Shown here: positions 17,552 to 26,658 of the stretch, one piece after another
Layout of the letters: each line of letters starts with the position of its first letter
How positions within the stretch are numbered: the first letter of the stretch is position 1
From: Sporomusaceae bacterium
Lineage (GTDB): Bacteria > Bacillota > Negativicutes > Sporomusales > UBA7701
Direction of reading: 5' to 3'
DNA: 64,000 nt
Assembly (NCBI GenBank): GCA_031460455.1
Contig: JAVKTQ010000008.1
Location: 1-64,000, forward strand
Notes under the pieces: generated by a model
Database searches by the model: none
Told to the model about the DNA's origin: nothing
What the model saw: only the letters and a program-made list of their open reading frames with translations
Position numbers and translations under genes: made by a program

Positions 17552-18046
17552 ATGTTGATGATTGGCGACAAGGTAGTCTACCCCATGCATGGAGCCGGGG
17601 TGATCGAAGCAGTCGAAGAGCACGAGGTGCTCGGCCAGCGGCAGTTCTACTATATCCTGACCATGCCTTACGGCGGCATGCGGGTGATGATCCCGCTGAA
17701 GAACGCCGACAGCGTCGGCTTGCGCGGCGTGATCGGCGAGCCGGAGATTCCCAGGGTTCTCGATGTTCTCCGCACCGCCCCGGCCCAGACCAACGCCAAC
17801 TGGAACCGGCGGTTCAACGCCAACCTGTCGAAGATCAAAAGCGGCAACATCTTCGAGGTGGCCGAGGTGGTCCGCAATCTCATGCTGCAGGACAGAATCA
17901 AGAAATTATCCACCGGCGAACGGCGGCTTCTGGATACAGCCAAGCAGATACTGGTCAGCGAACTTGTGTTAGCCTGCAATAAGGACCTCTGTAGCGTGGA
18001 AGCCTGGATCGACGGCTTATTTACCGAAAATACGCCAGGCAACTGA
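17552..18046 (+). CDS. CarD family transcriptional regulator
   Basis: 164 residues. An N-terminal RNA-polymerase-interacting (CdnL/TRCF RID-like) domain: MIGDKVVYPMHGAGVIEAVEEHE, then YYILTMPYGGMRVMIPL. A C-terminal helical DNA-binding domain contains WNRRFNANLSKIKSGN and LSTGERRLLDTAKQILVSEL. CarD proteins bind RpoB and stabilise open promoter complexes. GGGAGGTG precedes the ATG by 7 bases. Its stop codon lies inside the loop of the terminator hairpin at 18027-18057. Confidence 0.9.
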   Translation: MLMIGDKVVYPMHGAGVIEAVEEHEVLGQRQFYYILTMPYGGMRVMIPLKNADSVGLRGVIGEPEIPRVLDVLRTAPAQTNANWNRRFNANLSKIKSGNIFEVAEVVRNLMLQDRIKKLSTGERRLLDTAKQILVSELVLACNKDLCSVEAWIDGLFTENTPGN

Positions 18047-18057
18047 CGTATTTTTTT
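18027..18057 (+). terminator. Intrinsic terminator overlapping the end of carD
   Basis: Stem AAAATACG / CGTATTTT with a loop that includes the carD TGA stop codon, followed by seven T. The 5' half of the stem is coding sequence. Confidence 0.8.
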
Positions 18058-18107
18058 GTGAGCACGGGATAAACTAGTGCTGATTTCCAATTTATGTATT
18101 TTTCAGC

Positions 18108-18136
18108 TTGTCGTGAGGCGTAATGTCCTATATAAT
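18108..18136 (+). promoter_or_regulatory. Promoter of the PIN/TRAM gene
   Basis: -35 TTGTCG (18108-18113), 17-base spacer, consensus -10 TATAAT (18131-18136). It leaves a leader of about 20 bases. Confidence 0.7.
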
Positions 18137-18164
18137 TTAATAGTGACCGATAGGAGGTGAAATA

Positions 18165-19271
18165 TTGCTTGATAAGGCACTAAGATTCGTGATCACGGTT
18201 CTTGCAGCTGTCGCCGGACTAGTTTTGGCCGACCGAATAATCCCCATCCTGGCCACGTTCGTCAACCCCGAGTTTCTGCGCTACGGTTTCTTCGGCATCA
18301 CGATGGCGACCATCCTGTCCTTCGCATTCGGCGCGGTGGCGGGCGGCTTGATCGGGTACCTGCTCTCGCCCGTCATCATCAAACGCTTGTGGCAGTTTAC
18401 CTACTGGGTGGAAGCCAGGCTCAACAAAATGCCCGTATATGATGTGATTGCCGGTTCCCTGGGTTTAGCCGTCGGACTTATAATTTCTAATTTGTTAGGT
18501 TCCGCGTTTTTGCCGATTCCCATCGTGGGCAAGTATGTTCCCGGTATCATCAGCATTGTCCTCGGTTATATCGGCATAAACGTCGCCATCCGCAAGCGGG
18601 AGGAACTTTTTGGCCTGTTTGCCATGGTCCCATGGCTGGCCAAGGACAAGGCGAAAGATAAGGCGTCGAATATCGCCCAGTATAAGATTCTGGACACCAG
18701 CGTCATCATCGACGGGCGGATCGCCGACATCTGCAAGAGCGGCTTCATCGAAGGCACGCTGCTCATCCCCCAGTTCGTTCTCGAGGAGCTGCAGCATATC
18801 GCCGATTCTTCCGACCTGCTGAAGCGCAACCGCGGCCGCCGCGGGCTGGACATCCTCAACCGCATCCAGAAGGAGCTCGGCATGTACGTCCAGATCGACA
18901 GCCGCGATTTCGACGATATCGCCGAGGTTGATTCCAAGCTGGTGAAACTCGGCCAGGTGCTCAAGGCCAAGATCGTGACCAACGACTACAATTTGAATAA
19001 GGTCGCCGAACTGCAGGGCGTGCCGGTGCTCAACATCAACGAGCTGGCCAACGCGGTCAAACCGGTGGTGCTGCCCGGCGAGGAGATGGTCGTGCATGTC
19101 GTCAAGGACGGCAAGGAGTTCGGCCAGGGCGTGGCTTATCTCGACGACGGCACGATGATCGTCGTCGACGGCGGCAAGCGCCATATCGGCGAGACGATCG
19201 GCGTGCTGGTGACGTCTGTGCTGCAGACGGCCGCCGGCCGCATGATATTCGCCAAACCGAAAGCGCTGTAA
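18165..19271 (+). CDS. yacL: PIN/TRAM domain membrane protein (YacL-like)
   Basis: 368 residues with a TTG start behind TAGGAGGTGA. Four N-terminal membrane helices (residues about 5-155) precede a PIN nuclease domain (about 165-290) with acidic residues in YKILDTSVIIDGRIADI, RRGLDILNRIQ and KIVTNDYNLNKVAEL. A C-terminal TRAM domain (VVHVVKDGKEFGQGVAYLDDGTMIVVDGG) follows. Its role is unproven, probably an RNA-directed endonuclease at the membrane. It lies in the conserved disA-ispD neighbourhood and ends with a strong terminator. Confidence 0.9.
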   Translation: MLDKALRFVITVLAAVAGLVLADRIIPILATFVNPEFLRYGFFGITMATILSFAFGAVAGGLIGYLLSPVIIKRLWQFTYWVEARLNKMPVYDVIAGSLGLAVGLIISNLLGSAFLPIPIVGKYVPGIISIVLGYIGINVAIRKREELFGLFAMVPWLAKDKAKDKASNIAQYKILDTSVIIDGRIADICKSGFIEGTLLIPQFVLEELQHIADSSDLLKRNRGRRGLDILNRIQKELGMYVQIDSRDFDDIAEVDSKLVKLGQVLKAKIVTNDYNLNKVAELQGVPVLNINELANAVKPVVLPGEEMVVHVVKDGKEFGQGVAYLDDGTMIVVDGGKRHIGETIGVLVTSVLQTAAGRMIFAKPKAL

Positions 19272-19290
19272 ACTAAGGACCGACTGCCGC

Positions 19291-19330
19291 AGGCCGCAAA
19301 CCCCAAAGGTTTGCGGCCTTGTCTTTTTGG
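19291..19330 (+). terminator. Intrinsic terminator after the PIN/TRAM gene
   Basis: Stem AGGCCGCAAACC / GGTTTGCGGCCT with a short loop, followed by TGTCTTTTT. Confidence 0.88.
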
Positions 19331-19623
19331 TCTATCAGAAAGTATAAACTTTCTGATAGACATAGAAAAGACTTGGCTTCCGCGACGGAAGCCTTAGTCG
19401 TTCTATCCGGCGTCAGCCGGGAAAGCGCAACTATGGCTTCGCCTGCGACGCCCCACGGAAGGGGCTAGTGCCGAAAGAGCCATGGACGGATACTCTTTCG
19501 GCCGCCGAGAGGCTTGGCGAAGCCAAGTTTTCTAATCGCCCGGCGGCGGGAAATGTCAGGATGTGTCCGGCGCTGTGGAGGAAAAAGGCGCCGGCGGGCC
19601 GAACAGAATAGCATTCGGCCCCT
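19331..19623 (+). ncRNA. Candidate structured leader upstream of the HD-GYP gene (class unknown)
   Basis: About 290 bases rich in hairpins: a perfect 13-bp stem TCTATCAGAAAGT/ACTTTCTGATAGA (19331-19360, no T-run); GACT-GGCTTCCG/CGGAAGCC-AGTC; CCGGC/GCCGG; GCCGAAAGAG/CTCTTTCGGC; CTTGGC/GCCAAG; CCGGCGC/GCGCCGG; and GGGCCGAA/TTCGGCCC ending 4 bases before GGGAGG. No known riboswitch consensus matched by eye; c-di-GMP-I, c-di-GMP-II and c-di-AMP types were considered. It could be a cis-regulatory RNA for the downstream signalling gene or a separate small RNA. Confidence 0.45.
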
Positions 19624-19644
19624 TAAGGGAGGATATAGTCACCC

Positions 19645-20841
19645 GTGTACTTGCTGACAGGCATTCTGGCCATGGTCGCGGTTGTATCCAATGTCGTTCA
19701 TGAGTTGCGTATCCATGATGGCAGTTTCCCGGTGACAGTCATCAACCTTATCGCCCTCGGCGGGCTGTGCCTGGCCGCCTGGCGGGCGGTGCGCGAGCGG
19801 CGCGAGTACCGGCGGCAGCGGGAGGACGCCGTGGCGCGGGCCAGGGAGAGCGACGCCGCGCTCAAACATATCCTCGAACAGCTGCCGTGCTCGGTAGTGG
19901 CCCTCGACCCGGCGTTCACGATCAAGCGGATGAACAAGCAAGTGGAGGAATTGACCGGTTTTACCGCCGATGAGGTGATGGGCCGCAAATGCTACACCTT
20001 GTTCGGCCCGGGCCGCGTCTGCGACGGCTGCCCGGTGGAGCGCGCCCTGGCGACGGGCCAGGTGCAGCAGAACATCAAGCAGGAAAAAACGGCCGCTGGG
20101 CAGGAGATATTCATCGAGCAGACGGCTATCCCGCTGATTGGCGATGACGGCGAAATAAGGCAGGTCCTCGAGATTGTTTTCGACGCCACCCGCAAAGTGA
20201 CGCTGGAACGGGAGAACCGCGATGTTTTCGTCCAGACGGTGGGGGCTCTCGCCAGCCTGATCGACCGCCGCGACAACGCCACGGGGCGGCATTCGGTCGC
20301 CGTGCGGGACATTGCCCTGCGCATCGGGCATCAGCTGAAGCTCCCGTCCGATGTAATCGAGGAAATCTCCATTGCCGCCCTTCTCCACGATATCGGCAAA
20401 ATCGGTGTGGGCGAGGCCATCCTCAACAAGCCGGGACGGCTGACGGCGGAGGAATACGCGGTCATTCGCCAGCATCCGGAGACCGGTTATAATACTCTGG
20501 TGGTCGTCAGGCCGCTGGCCAAAATAGCCGACTACATATTGGCTCATCACGAGCGCTTTGACGGCACCGGCTATCCGAGGGGGATAAAGGGCGACGAAAT
20601 CCCGCTCGTAGCGCGAATACTGTGCGTCGCCGACGTATACGAGGCCATCACCGCCGACCGCATCTACCGGCCGGCGATGAGCATACCGGAAGCGGTGAGG
20701 ATAATGCACGCAGGAAAGGCTACCATGTTCGACCCCGTTGTGCTTGAAGCATTCTTCGCCGACCTCGGGCGGCGGAATATCGAGGCGGCGGCCGTCATAG
20801 CCGCCCTTGAAGCGACGCGTGAGGCGAAAGATAACAGATAG
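19645..20841 (+). CDS. PAS and HD-GYP domain protein (putative c-di-GMP phosphodiesterase)
   Basis: 398 residues. Two N-terminal membrane helices (residues about 1-50), a PAS domain (about 70-180) with a cysteine cluster ([19 protein letters not shown]), then an HD-GYP domain (about 190-375) with [12 protein letters not shown] and [20 protein letters not shown]. The metal ligands and GYP loop are intact, so phosphodiesterase activity on cyclic di-nucleotides is expected; the PAS cysteines hint at redox or ligand sensing. The GTG start lies 13 bases from GGGAGG, a longer gap than usual, so the start is the weakest point. Confidence 0.88.
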   Translation: MYLLTGILAMVAVVSNVVHELRIHDGSFPVTVINLIALGGLCLAAWRAVRERREYRRQREDAVARARESDAALKHILEQLPCSVVALDPAFTIKRMNKQVEELTGFTADEVMGRKCYTLFGPGRVCDGCPVERALATGQVQQNIKQEKTAAGQEIFIEQTAIPLIGDDGEIRQVLEIVFDATRKVTLERENRDVFVQTVGALASLIDRRDNATGRHSVAVRDIALRIGHQLKLPSDVIEEISIAALLHDIGKIGVGEAILNKPGRLTAEEYAVIRQHPETGYNTLVVVRPLAKIADYILAHHERFDGTGYPRGIKGDEIPLVARILCVADVYEAITADRIYRPAMSIPEAVRIMHAGKATMFDPVVLEAFFADLGRRNIEAAAVIAALEATREAKDNR

Positions 20842-20909
20842 ACCGGCTGAAAGAAAATCGGGCGCACCTACCGTGCGCTCCCGGAGATACCGGAAGGGGG
20901 ACGGGACCT

Positions 20910-22076
20910 GTGGTGACAGCGGTTGTCGCCGCCGCCGGCAGCGGCCGGCGGATGGGAAGGGAAGTCAATAAGGTGTTTCTGCCGCTGGCCGGCCGGCCGA
21001 TTCTGGCCCGCAGCGTCGCAGCGATAGCGGCCTGCCCGGAGGTGGACAGCCTGGTGGTCGTCGTCGCCCCCGGGGAAGAGGAGCGGGCCGCGGCGATCCT
21101 CGCACCGCTGGCGCTCGCCAAACCGTGGCGGGTGGTGACCGGCGGCGCCGAAAGGCAGCATTCGGTCGCCAACGCACTGGCCGCCGTGCCCGAGGGCGCC
21201 GACCTCATCCTCATCCACGACGGCGCCCGGCCGCTCGTCGACGACGCCACCGTCGCCGCCGCCGTCGCCGCGGCCCGCGAGCACGGGGCGGCCGGCGTCG
21301 CGGTGCCTGTCAAGGATACGATCAAGACGGTCGACGAGGGCGGCTGTATCGCCGCCACCCCCGACCGCCGCACCCTGTGGGCCATCCAGACCCCGCAGGT
21401 CTTTGCCGCATCGCTGCTGCGCGAAGCATACGCAGCGGCGGCCGCCGCCGGCGTGCTGGCCACTGACGACGCCGCGCTGGTGGAGCGGCTGGGCCACAAA
21501 GTCAGGATCGTGCCCGGCAGCTACCGCAACCTCAAGATTACGACCCCGGAAGATATGATCATGGCGCAGGCGCTGTTAGAAAGCGAGGCGGAGAAAATGC
21601 GGCGAATCGGCATCGGCTACGACGTGCACCGCCTGGTGGCGGGCCGCCCCCTCATCATCGGCGGCGTGGAAATCCCCTGGGAGAAGGGCCTCGAAGGTCA
21701 TTCGGACGCCGACGTTCTCCTCCACGCCATCAAGGACGCCCTGCTCGGGGCGGCGGCGCTGGGCGATATCGGCCGCCATTTCCCCGACACCGACCCGGCG
21801 TATAAGGGCGCCTCCAGCCTCAGGCTGCTGGCCGTCGTGGGCGAAAAGCTGGCCGCCGCGGGCTGGCGGGCCGCCAATATCGACGCCGTCGTCATCGCCG
21901 AAAAGCCCAAACTCGCCCCGCATATCGCGGCCATGAACGCCAACATCGCCGCCGCGCTCGGCATCGCCGCCGGCCAGGTCAACGTCAAGGCCACCACCAC
22001 CGAGGGGCTGGGCTTCGCCGGCCGCCGCGAGGGCATCGCCGCCCAGGCGGTCGCCGCGATCGAGCCGGTCGGGTAA
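20910..22076 (+). CDS. ispDF: Bifunctional IspD/IspF fusion (MEP pathway)
   Basis: 388 residues in one uninterrupted frame. The IspD half (residues about 1-226) has [29 protein letters not shown] and the [12 protein letters not shown] end, and couples CTP to methylerythritol phosphate. The IspF half (about 229-388) has [33 protein letters not shown] and the closing [18 protein letters not shown], and cyclises the CDP product. An internal ATG at the junction ([12 protein letters not shown]) could allow separate IspF synthesis but no stop intervenes. In most Firmicutes the two genes are separate. The GTG start follows GGAAGGGGG. Confidence 0.93.
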   Translation: MVTAVVAAAGSGRRMGREVNKVFLPLAGRPILARSVAAIAACPEVDSLVVVVAPGEEERAAAILAPLALAKPWRVVTGGAERQHSVANALAAVPEGADLILIHDGARPLVDDATVAAAVAAAREHGAAGVAVPVKDTIKTVDEGGCIAATPDRRTLWAIQTPQVFAASLLREAYAAAAAAGVLATDDAALVERLGHKVRIVPGSYRNLKITTPEDMIMAQALLESEAEKMRRIGIGYDVHRLVAGRPLIIGGVEIPWEKGLEGHSDADVLLHAIKDALLGAAALGDIGRHFPDTDPAYKGASSLRLLAVVGEKLAAAGWRAANIDAVVIAEKPKLAPHIAAMNANIAAALGIAAGQVNVKATTTEGLGFAGRREGIAAQAVAAIEPVG

Positions 22077-22160
22077 GGACGGCATAAATACGGAGATTTG
22101 GCGCATACTATGCACAATCCTCGGCTCACGCGCATATTACGGATAGCGGGGGTGTGAAGT

Positions 22161-22433
22161 ATGGCCAGGATATTATGCGTTTTGCTGCTGGTATTTGCGC
22201 TGCTCGCGCCGGCTACGGCCAGCGCCGCGGAGTTCAATTTGGGCGTCGCCGTCAACCGCCAGGACGACGGCACCACAACCGGCGAACTGTGGTACAACGA
22301 CCGGGTGGTGTGGCGCCTCAGGATCGCGAGCGACGGCGCCCAGCCGGTGACCGGCCCCGCCGGGACGAGGACGACGGTGGTGGTGCCGGATATGGAGGGC
22401 GGGCTGTTCCTGCTCAAAGTCTACAACCAGTAA
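22161..22433 (+). CDS. Small secreted protein of unknown function
   Basis: 90 residues. A clear signal peptide (MARILCVLLLVFALLAPATASAAE) leaves a mature chain of about 67 residues with beta-rich segments (FNLGVAVNRQDDG, GELWYNDRVVWRLRIAS, GGLFLLKVYN). There are no cysteines in the mature part and no recognised domain. GGGGTG lies upstream of the ATG. It lies 84 bases after ispDF and is followed within 8 bases by a palindromic element and then a terminator. Confidence 0.7.
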   Translation: MARILCVLLLVFALLAPATASAAEFNLGVAVNRQDDGTTTGELWYNDRVVWRLRIASDGAQPVTGPAGTRTTVVVPDMEGGLFLLKVYNQ

Positions 22434-22439
22434 CTTTGC

Positions 22440-22560
22440 AGGCCGTTGATAGACCCCATCTGCGGCGTTGGTCCTCAGAGCGCTTGCTAGCGTACCGCCC
22501 GAGTACGCGTCGCGGCGCGCTCTTCCGGTCCGCCTGGCATCTGGGGCCTCTGAACGGCCT
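22440..22560 (-). repeat. Palindromic intergenic element, copy 3
   Basis: 121 bases with arms AGGCCGTTGATAGACCCC and GGGGCCTCTGAACGGCCT. The inner blocks on the minus strand are CCAGATGCCAGGCGGACCGG, AAGAGCGCGC, GCGTAC-loop-GTACGC, GCAAGCGCTCTGAGGACCAA and CGCCGCAGATGG. The arm sequence differs completely from copies 1 and 2 yet still pairs with itself. It begins 7 bases after the stop codon of the small secreted protein. Confidence 0.9.
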
Positions 22561-22576
22561 GGCACATTCCGGGGAT

Positions 22577-22609
22577 GGCACTTGCCAGGTCAAGTGCTAT
22601 TTTGTTTTT
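22577..22609 (+). terminator. Intrinsic terminator before gltX
   Basis: Stem GGCACTTG / CAAGTGCT with a 6-base loop, then TATTTTGTTTTT. It follows the palindromic element and precedes the gltX promoter. Confidence 0.75.
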
Positions 22610-22621
22610 GCCAACTTCGGT

Positions 22622-22650
22622 TTGCTTATTGTCCTGATATGGATTAAAAT
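22622..22650 (+). promoter_or_regulatory. gltX promoter
   Basis: -35 TTGCTT (22622-22627), 17-base spacer, -10 TAAAAT (22645-22650); leader of about 38 bases. Confidence 0.55.
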
Positions 22651-22694
22651 ACTAAAAGAAACGACAGACTCGCGGCATTAGGAGGCAATATACT

Positions 22695-24155
22695 ATGGAC
22701 AAGCAACTCAGGGTGCGGTTCGCCCCCAGCCCGACCGGCCCCTTCCATATCGGCGGGGCCCGCTCCGCCCTGTTCAACTGGCTGCTGGCCCGCAAGGAGG
22801 GCGGCAAGTTCATCCTGCGCATCGAGGACACTGACCTGGAGCGGTCGACCCGCGAATCGGAGGAAAATATCAAGGACGCGCTGCGCTGGCTCGGCATCGA
22901 CTGGGACGAGGGCGTGGACGTGGGCGGCCCCTACGGCCCCTACCGCCAGACCGAGCGGCTCGGCATCTACCGCGAATACACCGATAAGCTGCTGGCTGCC
23001 GGCCACGCCTACCACTGTTACTGCAGCGAGGAAGAACTCGAAGCCGAGCGGCAGGCGCTGACCGCCAAGGGCGAGACGCCCCGCTACCTCGGCCGCTGCC
23101 GGTCGCTGACCGACGCCGACCGGGCGAGGTTCGCCGCCGAAGGCCGCAAGGCCACCGTGCGCTTCAAGGTGCCGGAAAGCAGGCAGATAATCTTCACCGA
23201 TCTTGTCCGCGAAACCGTCAGCTTCGAGTCGAGCGGCATCGGCGACTTCGTCATCGTCAAATCGGACGGCATCCCGGTCTACAACTACGCCGTCGTGCTC
23301 GACGACGCCCTTATGCACGTCACCCATGTCATCCGCGCCGAAGAGCACCTCTCCAACACCCCGCGCCAGATACTCATCTACCAGGCCCTCGGGCTGCCTT
23401 TGCCCGAGTTTGGCCATATCTCGCTCATCCTTGGCAAGGACCGCAGCAAGATGAGCAAACGCCACGGCGCCACCTCGGTGGAGCAGTACAAGAGCCTTGG
23501 CTACCTCTCCGGGGCGCTTGTCAACTTCCTCGCCCTGCTCGGCTGGGCGCCGGAAGGCGAAGAGGAAATCTTCAACCGCGAGGAGCTTATTGAGAAGTTT
23601 TCGCTCGACCGGGTGGCCAAGAACCCGGCCGTCTTTGACGTCGACAAGCTCAACTGGCTCAACGCCCACTATCTCCGTCAGGCCGGCCCGTCTGTCATCG
23701 CCGAGCTCGCCCTGCCTCACCTCGAAGCGGCCGGCTACATCTCCCTGCCGCTGGCTGAAGAACGGCGGGCATGGCTGGAGCAGGCGGTGGCCGTCGTCCA
23801 GGAGCATATCAGCTATGCCGCTCAGGCCGTCGAGCACCTCGCCGTCTTCTTCAAGGACGAAGTCACTCTCGAAAGCGACGAAGCGCGCGATATCCTCCGC
23901 GACGCCGATATCCCGCAGGTCATGGCCGCCTTCCGCGAGCGGCTGACCGCCCTGCCGGCCGTGGACGACGCCGCGGTGAAGGGTGTGCTCAAGGGGATTG
24001 TCAAGGATTTCAAGCTGGGCGGCAACAAGGTCTACATGCCTGTCCGCGTTGCCCTTACCGGCCAGGCCCACGGCCCCGATCTCATCCGCCTGATCGTGCT
24101 GCTCGGCAGGGAGAGGGTGCTGGCGCGGATGGAGAAGACGCTCGCCGCTGTATAG
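22695..24155 (+). CDS. gltX: Glutamate-tRNA ligase
   Basis: 486 residues, normal for the family. A class I synthetase with the HIGH-equivalent HIGG at residues about 17-20 in RFAPSPTGPFHIGGARSALF, a CYC cysteine pair (AYHCYCSEEELE), LRIEDTDLERS, and KMSKR near residue 251 in LGKDRSKMSKRHGA. The C-terminal helical anticodon-binding domain follows. It charges tRNA-Glu, and possibly tRNA-Gln if the organism uses the amidotransferase route. TTAGGAGG precedes the ATG. The gene order gltX-cysE-cysS is standard in Firmicutes. Confidence 0.96.
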   Translation: MDKQLRVRFAPSPTGPFHIGGARSALFNWLLARKEGGKFILRIEDTDLERSTRESEENIKDALRWLGIDWDEGVDVGGPYGPYRQTERLGIYREYTDKLLAAGHAYHCYCSEEELEAERQALTAKGETPRYLGRCRSLTDADRARFAAEGRKATVRFKVPESRQIIFTDLVRETVSFESSGIGDFVIVKSDGIPVYNYAVVLDDALMHVTHVIRAEEHLSNTPRQILIYQALGLPLPEFGHISLILGKDRSKMSKRHGATSVEQYKSLGYLSGALVNFLALLGWAPEGEEEIFNREELIEKFSLDRVAKNPAVFDVDKLNWLNAHYLRQAGPSVIAELALPHLEAAGYISLPLAEERRAWLEQAVAVVQEHISYAAQAVEHLAVFFKDEVTLESDEARDILRDADIPQVMAAFRERLTALPAVDDAAVKGVLKGIVKDFKLGGNKVYMPVRVALTGQAHGPDLIRLIVLLGRERVLARMEKTLAAV

Positions 24156-24158
24156 GGG

Positions 24159-24202
24159 CGGTTGTCTAAAAAGTCCATCTGCGGCGTTGACAACAACGCT
24201 TG
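24159..24202 (-). repeat. Half palindromic element containing the cysE -35 box
   Basis: Only one arm of the intergenic palindrome family remains: CGGTTGTCTAAAAAGTCCATCTGCGGCGTTG and a degraded AACGCTTG. The matching arm is missing. The conserved GGCGTTG block here reads GGCGTTGACA, so the promoter's TTGACA (24187-24192) lies within the remnant. It begins four bases after the gltX stop codon. Confidence 0.75.
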
Positions 24203-24216
24203 TCTCCCTCTATAAT
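24187..24216 (+). promoter_or_regulatory. Promoter of the cysE-cysS-mrnC-thyX operon
   Basis: Consensus -35 TTGACA (24187-24192), 18-base spacer, consensus -10 TATAAT (24211-24216). The -35 falls inside the truncated palindromic element. The transcript would begin about 24223 and enter the T-box leader. Confidence 0.85.
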
Positions 24217-24249
24217 GTGAGTATAAGTTAAATACAACAAAACCTATCA

Positions 24250-24487
24250 CAATACTAGGAAATGCGAAGATCGGGAGAAGTAGGCGCACACCACCCGGCA
24301 GAGAGGTACCGTCACAGGCTGCGAGCGGTACCGGGAGCGGCGCGACCGAAATGCCCCCGTGAGCAGGACGGCGGAAAGACAGTATGCCGTCCCGGCCGCC
24401 GCCGTTACCGGAGCGAGAGGGGCGCGTCCGCGCCCGAAGCAGAGTGGAACCACGGAACCACCGTCTCTGAGAGACGGTGGTTTTTTG
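24250..24487 (+). promoter_or_regulatory. T-box leader, cysteine-responsive
   Basis: It contains Stem I features (GGGAGAAGTAGGCGC, AGAGAGGTACCG), a TGC triplet in the GAAATGCCC segment as the probable specifier, the T-box sequence AGAGTGGAACCACGG (24441-24455) and a terminator (AACCACCGTCTC / GAGACGGTGGTT plus TTTT, 24456-24487). The TGGA in the antiterminator bulge would pair with UCCA, matching the U73 discriminator of tRNA-Cys. Downstream genes make and charge cysteine. Uncharged tRNA-Cys should stabilise the antiterminator. Confidence 0.9.
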
Positions 24488-24524
24488 CATCCCATGCAAT
24501 CCTGAAGCAAGAGAGGGGAACAAT

Positions 24525-25208
24525 ATGTTCGCACGCCTGAAAAAGGATATCCAGGCCGTTTTCGACCGCGATCCGGCCGCCAAGAGCGCGCTCGAGGTCG
24601 TCCTCTGCTACCCCGGCCTCCACGCCATCTGGGCTCACCGCCTCGCCCACCGCCTTTTCGTGCGCGGCTGGGTGGTGCTGCCGCGCTTCATCTCCAATTT
24701 CGCCCGCTTCCTCACCGGCATCGAGATCCACCCCGGCGCGAAGATCGGCGAGGGGCTGTTCATCGACCACGGTATGGGGGTGGTCATCGGCGAGACGGCC
24801 GAGGTCGGCAATAACGTCACCCTCTACCAGGGGGTGACCCTCGGCGGCACCGGCAAGGAGAAGGGCAAGCGCCACCCCACCATCGGCGACAACGTCGTCG
24901 TCGCCACCGGCGCCAAGGTGCTCGGCTCGTTCACCGTCGGCGCGAATTCCAAGATCGGCGCAGGTTCGGTGGTGCTGAGCGCCGTGCCGCCCAATTCGAC
25001 TGTCGTCGGCATCCCCGGCAAGGTGGTCGTCAAGGACGGCTGCAAGGTATTGTCGGACGCGGCGGCGAATATAGACCTAAATCACGACAACCTCCCCGAT
25101 CCCGAGGGCGAAATGCTGCTCTGCCTCCACCGGCACCTGGCCAGGCTGGAGCAGCGGGTGGTCCAGTTAGAAGAGGAGCTGAAGAACCGTGACCCTGAGA
25201 GTGTATAA
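24525..25208 (+). CDS. cysE: Serine O-acetyltransferase
   Basis: 227 residues. An N-terminal helical region is followed by a left-handed beta-helix of hexapeptide repeats: [55 protein letters not shown] (split here for reading), then [15 protein letters not shown]. Catalytic His residues lie in FIDHGMG and KRHPTIGD. It acetylates serine with acetyl-CoA, the committing step to cysteine. A C-terminal coiled-coil tail ([17 protein letters not shown]) follows. The ATG follows GAGAGGGG after the T-box. It overlaps cysS by 20 bases. Confidence 0.95.
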   Translation: MFARLKKDIQAVFDRDPAAKSALEVVLCYPGLHAIWAHRLAHRLFVRGWVVLPRFISNFARFLTGIEIHPGAKIGEGLFIDHGMGVVIGETAEVGNNVTLYQGVTLGGTGKEKGKRHPTIGDNVVVATGAKVLGSFTVGANSKIGAGSVVLSAVPPNSTVVGIPGKVVVKDGCKVLSDAAANIDLNHDNLPDPEGEMLLCLHRHLARLEQRVVQLEEELKNRDPESV

Positions 25209-26658
25209 CAGCCTGACCAAGAAGAAAGAGGAATTCGTTCCGGTGGAGCCGGGCAAGGTAAAGATGTACGTCTGCGGCGTGACGCCCTACAACCACCCCC
25301 ACATCGGCAACGCCCGCCCCTTCGTCACCTGGGACGTCATCCGCCGCTACCTGGAGCACAAGGATTACGCCGTCTACCATATCCAGAACTTCACCGACGT
25401 GGACGACAAGATCATCAACGCCGCCAACGCCGAAGGCGTCACCTGGGACGTCATCGCCGACCGCTATATAAAGGCCTACTTCGAGGTCATGGATAAGCTC
25501 AACATCCGCCGCGCCCACCTCTACCCGACCGTATCGGGCCACATGGCCGAGATAACCGCCATGATCGAAAAGCTCATCGCCGACGGCTACGCGTATGCCG
25601 TCGACGGCGACGTCTACTACAGCGTCGAGAAGTTCGCCGACTACGGCAAGCTGTCCGGCCGCAGCCTCGACGATATGAAGGCCGGGGCGCGGGTGGACGT
25701 CGACGAGCGCAAGACCCACCCGATGGACTTCGCCCTGTGGAAGAGCGCCAAGCCCGGCGAGCCCTCGTGGCCCAGCCCGTGGGGCCTCGGCCGCCCCGGC
25801 TGGCACATCGAATGCTCGGCGATGTCGGCCAAGTATCTTGGCCACGGCTTCGACTTCCACGGCGGCGGCAGCGACCTCGTCTTCCCCCACCACGAAAATG
25901 AGATCGCCCAGTCCGAGGCCTACGCCGGCGGCGGCCCCTTCGTCCGCTACTGGCTGCACAACGGCTTCATCACCGTCAACGAGGAGAAAATGTCCAAGTC
26001 GCTCGGCAACTTCTTCCTCGTCAAAGACATTCTCGCCCACTACCCGCCCGAGGTGCTGCGCTTCTTCATCCTCTCCACCCACTACCGCAGCCCGCTCAAT
26101 TTCAGCGACGAGCAGCTGGCCGAGGCCGGGCGGGGGCTGGAGCGGCTGCGCGCCGCGGTCGACAATATGAAGTACCTGGCCGGCACCACCGTCGCCCGCG
26201 GGGCGAGCGACGCCTCCCAGGCGCTGCTGGCGGCGGCCGCCCAGGCCCGCGCCGATTTCGACGCCGCCATGGACGACGACTTCAACACCGCGCTGGCCAT
26301 CAGCGTCCTCCACGGCCTGGCCAAGGAGATCAACATCTACTACAGCGCCGTAATGGCAGGGAAAGCGCCTGTGGCCGGCGAAGCAATAGCCTCAGTGCAG
26401 GCCGCCTATTACGAACTGGCCGATATCCTCGGCCTGCTGGTGGCAGAGCGGATGGGCTCCCCCGACGTGGTCGGCGCGGCGCCTGTCCAGGATACCACAG
26501 CCCCCGCCCTTCTCGACCTTATCGTCGAGATCCGCCAGGAAGCCCGCGCCAAAAAAGACTGGGCGACCGCCGACCGCATCCGCGACCGGCTGGGCGAGCT
26601 GGGCTACGTCATCGAGGATTCTCCCCAGGGAGCAAGGTGGAAAAAACGTGAAGTTTGA
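25189..26658 (+). CDS. cysS: Cysteine-tRNA ligase
   Basis: 489 residues, GTG start within the end of cysE (GAGGAGC upstream). A class I synthetase with the zinc Cys in [16 protein letters not shown] (HIGH form HPHIGN), the Zn-site CSAM and [19 protein letters not shown], and KMSKS near residue 266 ([11 protein letters not shown]). The C-terminal helical domain binds the anticodon. Coupling to cysE lets one T-box set both cysteine synthesis and charging. It overlaps mrnC by 11 bases. Confidence 0.96.
   Translation: MTLRVYNSLTKKKEEFVPVEPGKVKMYVCGVTPYNHPHIGNARPFVTWDVIRRYLEHKDYAVYHIQNFTDVDDKIINAANAEGVTWDVIADRYIKAYFEVMDKLNIRRAHLYPTVSGHMAEITAMIEKLIADGYAYAVDGDVYYSVEKFADYGKLSGRSLDDMKAGARVDVDERKTHPMDFALWKSAKPGEPSWPSPWGLGRPGWHIECSAMSAKYLGHGFDFHGGGSDLVFPHHENEIAQSEAYAGGGPFVRYWLHNGFITVNEEKMSKSLGNFFLVKDILAHYPPEVLRFFILSTHYRSPLNFSDEQLAEAGRGLERLRAAVDNMKYLAGTTVARGASDASQALLAAAAQARADFDAAMDDDFNTALAISVLHGLAKEINIYYSAVMAGKAPVAGEAIASVQAAYYELADILGLLVAERMGSPDVVGAAPVQDTTAPALLDLIVEIRQEARAKKDWATADRIRDRLGELGYVIEDSPQGARWKKREV

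Noticed and set aside
19361-19623. c-di-GMP riboswitch (GEMM-I or -II) upstream of the HD-GYP gene
   Set aside because: Plausible from the gene product, but the conserved core elements of either class, and those of the c-di-AMP class, are not visible.
19553-19657. 34-codon open frame (MSGCVRRCGGKRRRR...) before the HD-GYP gene
   Set aside because: No ribosome-binding site of its own, basic low-complexity sequence, and it lies in the hairpins that precede the gene start.
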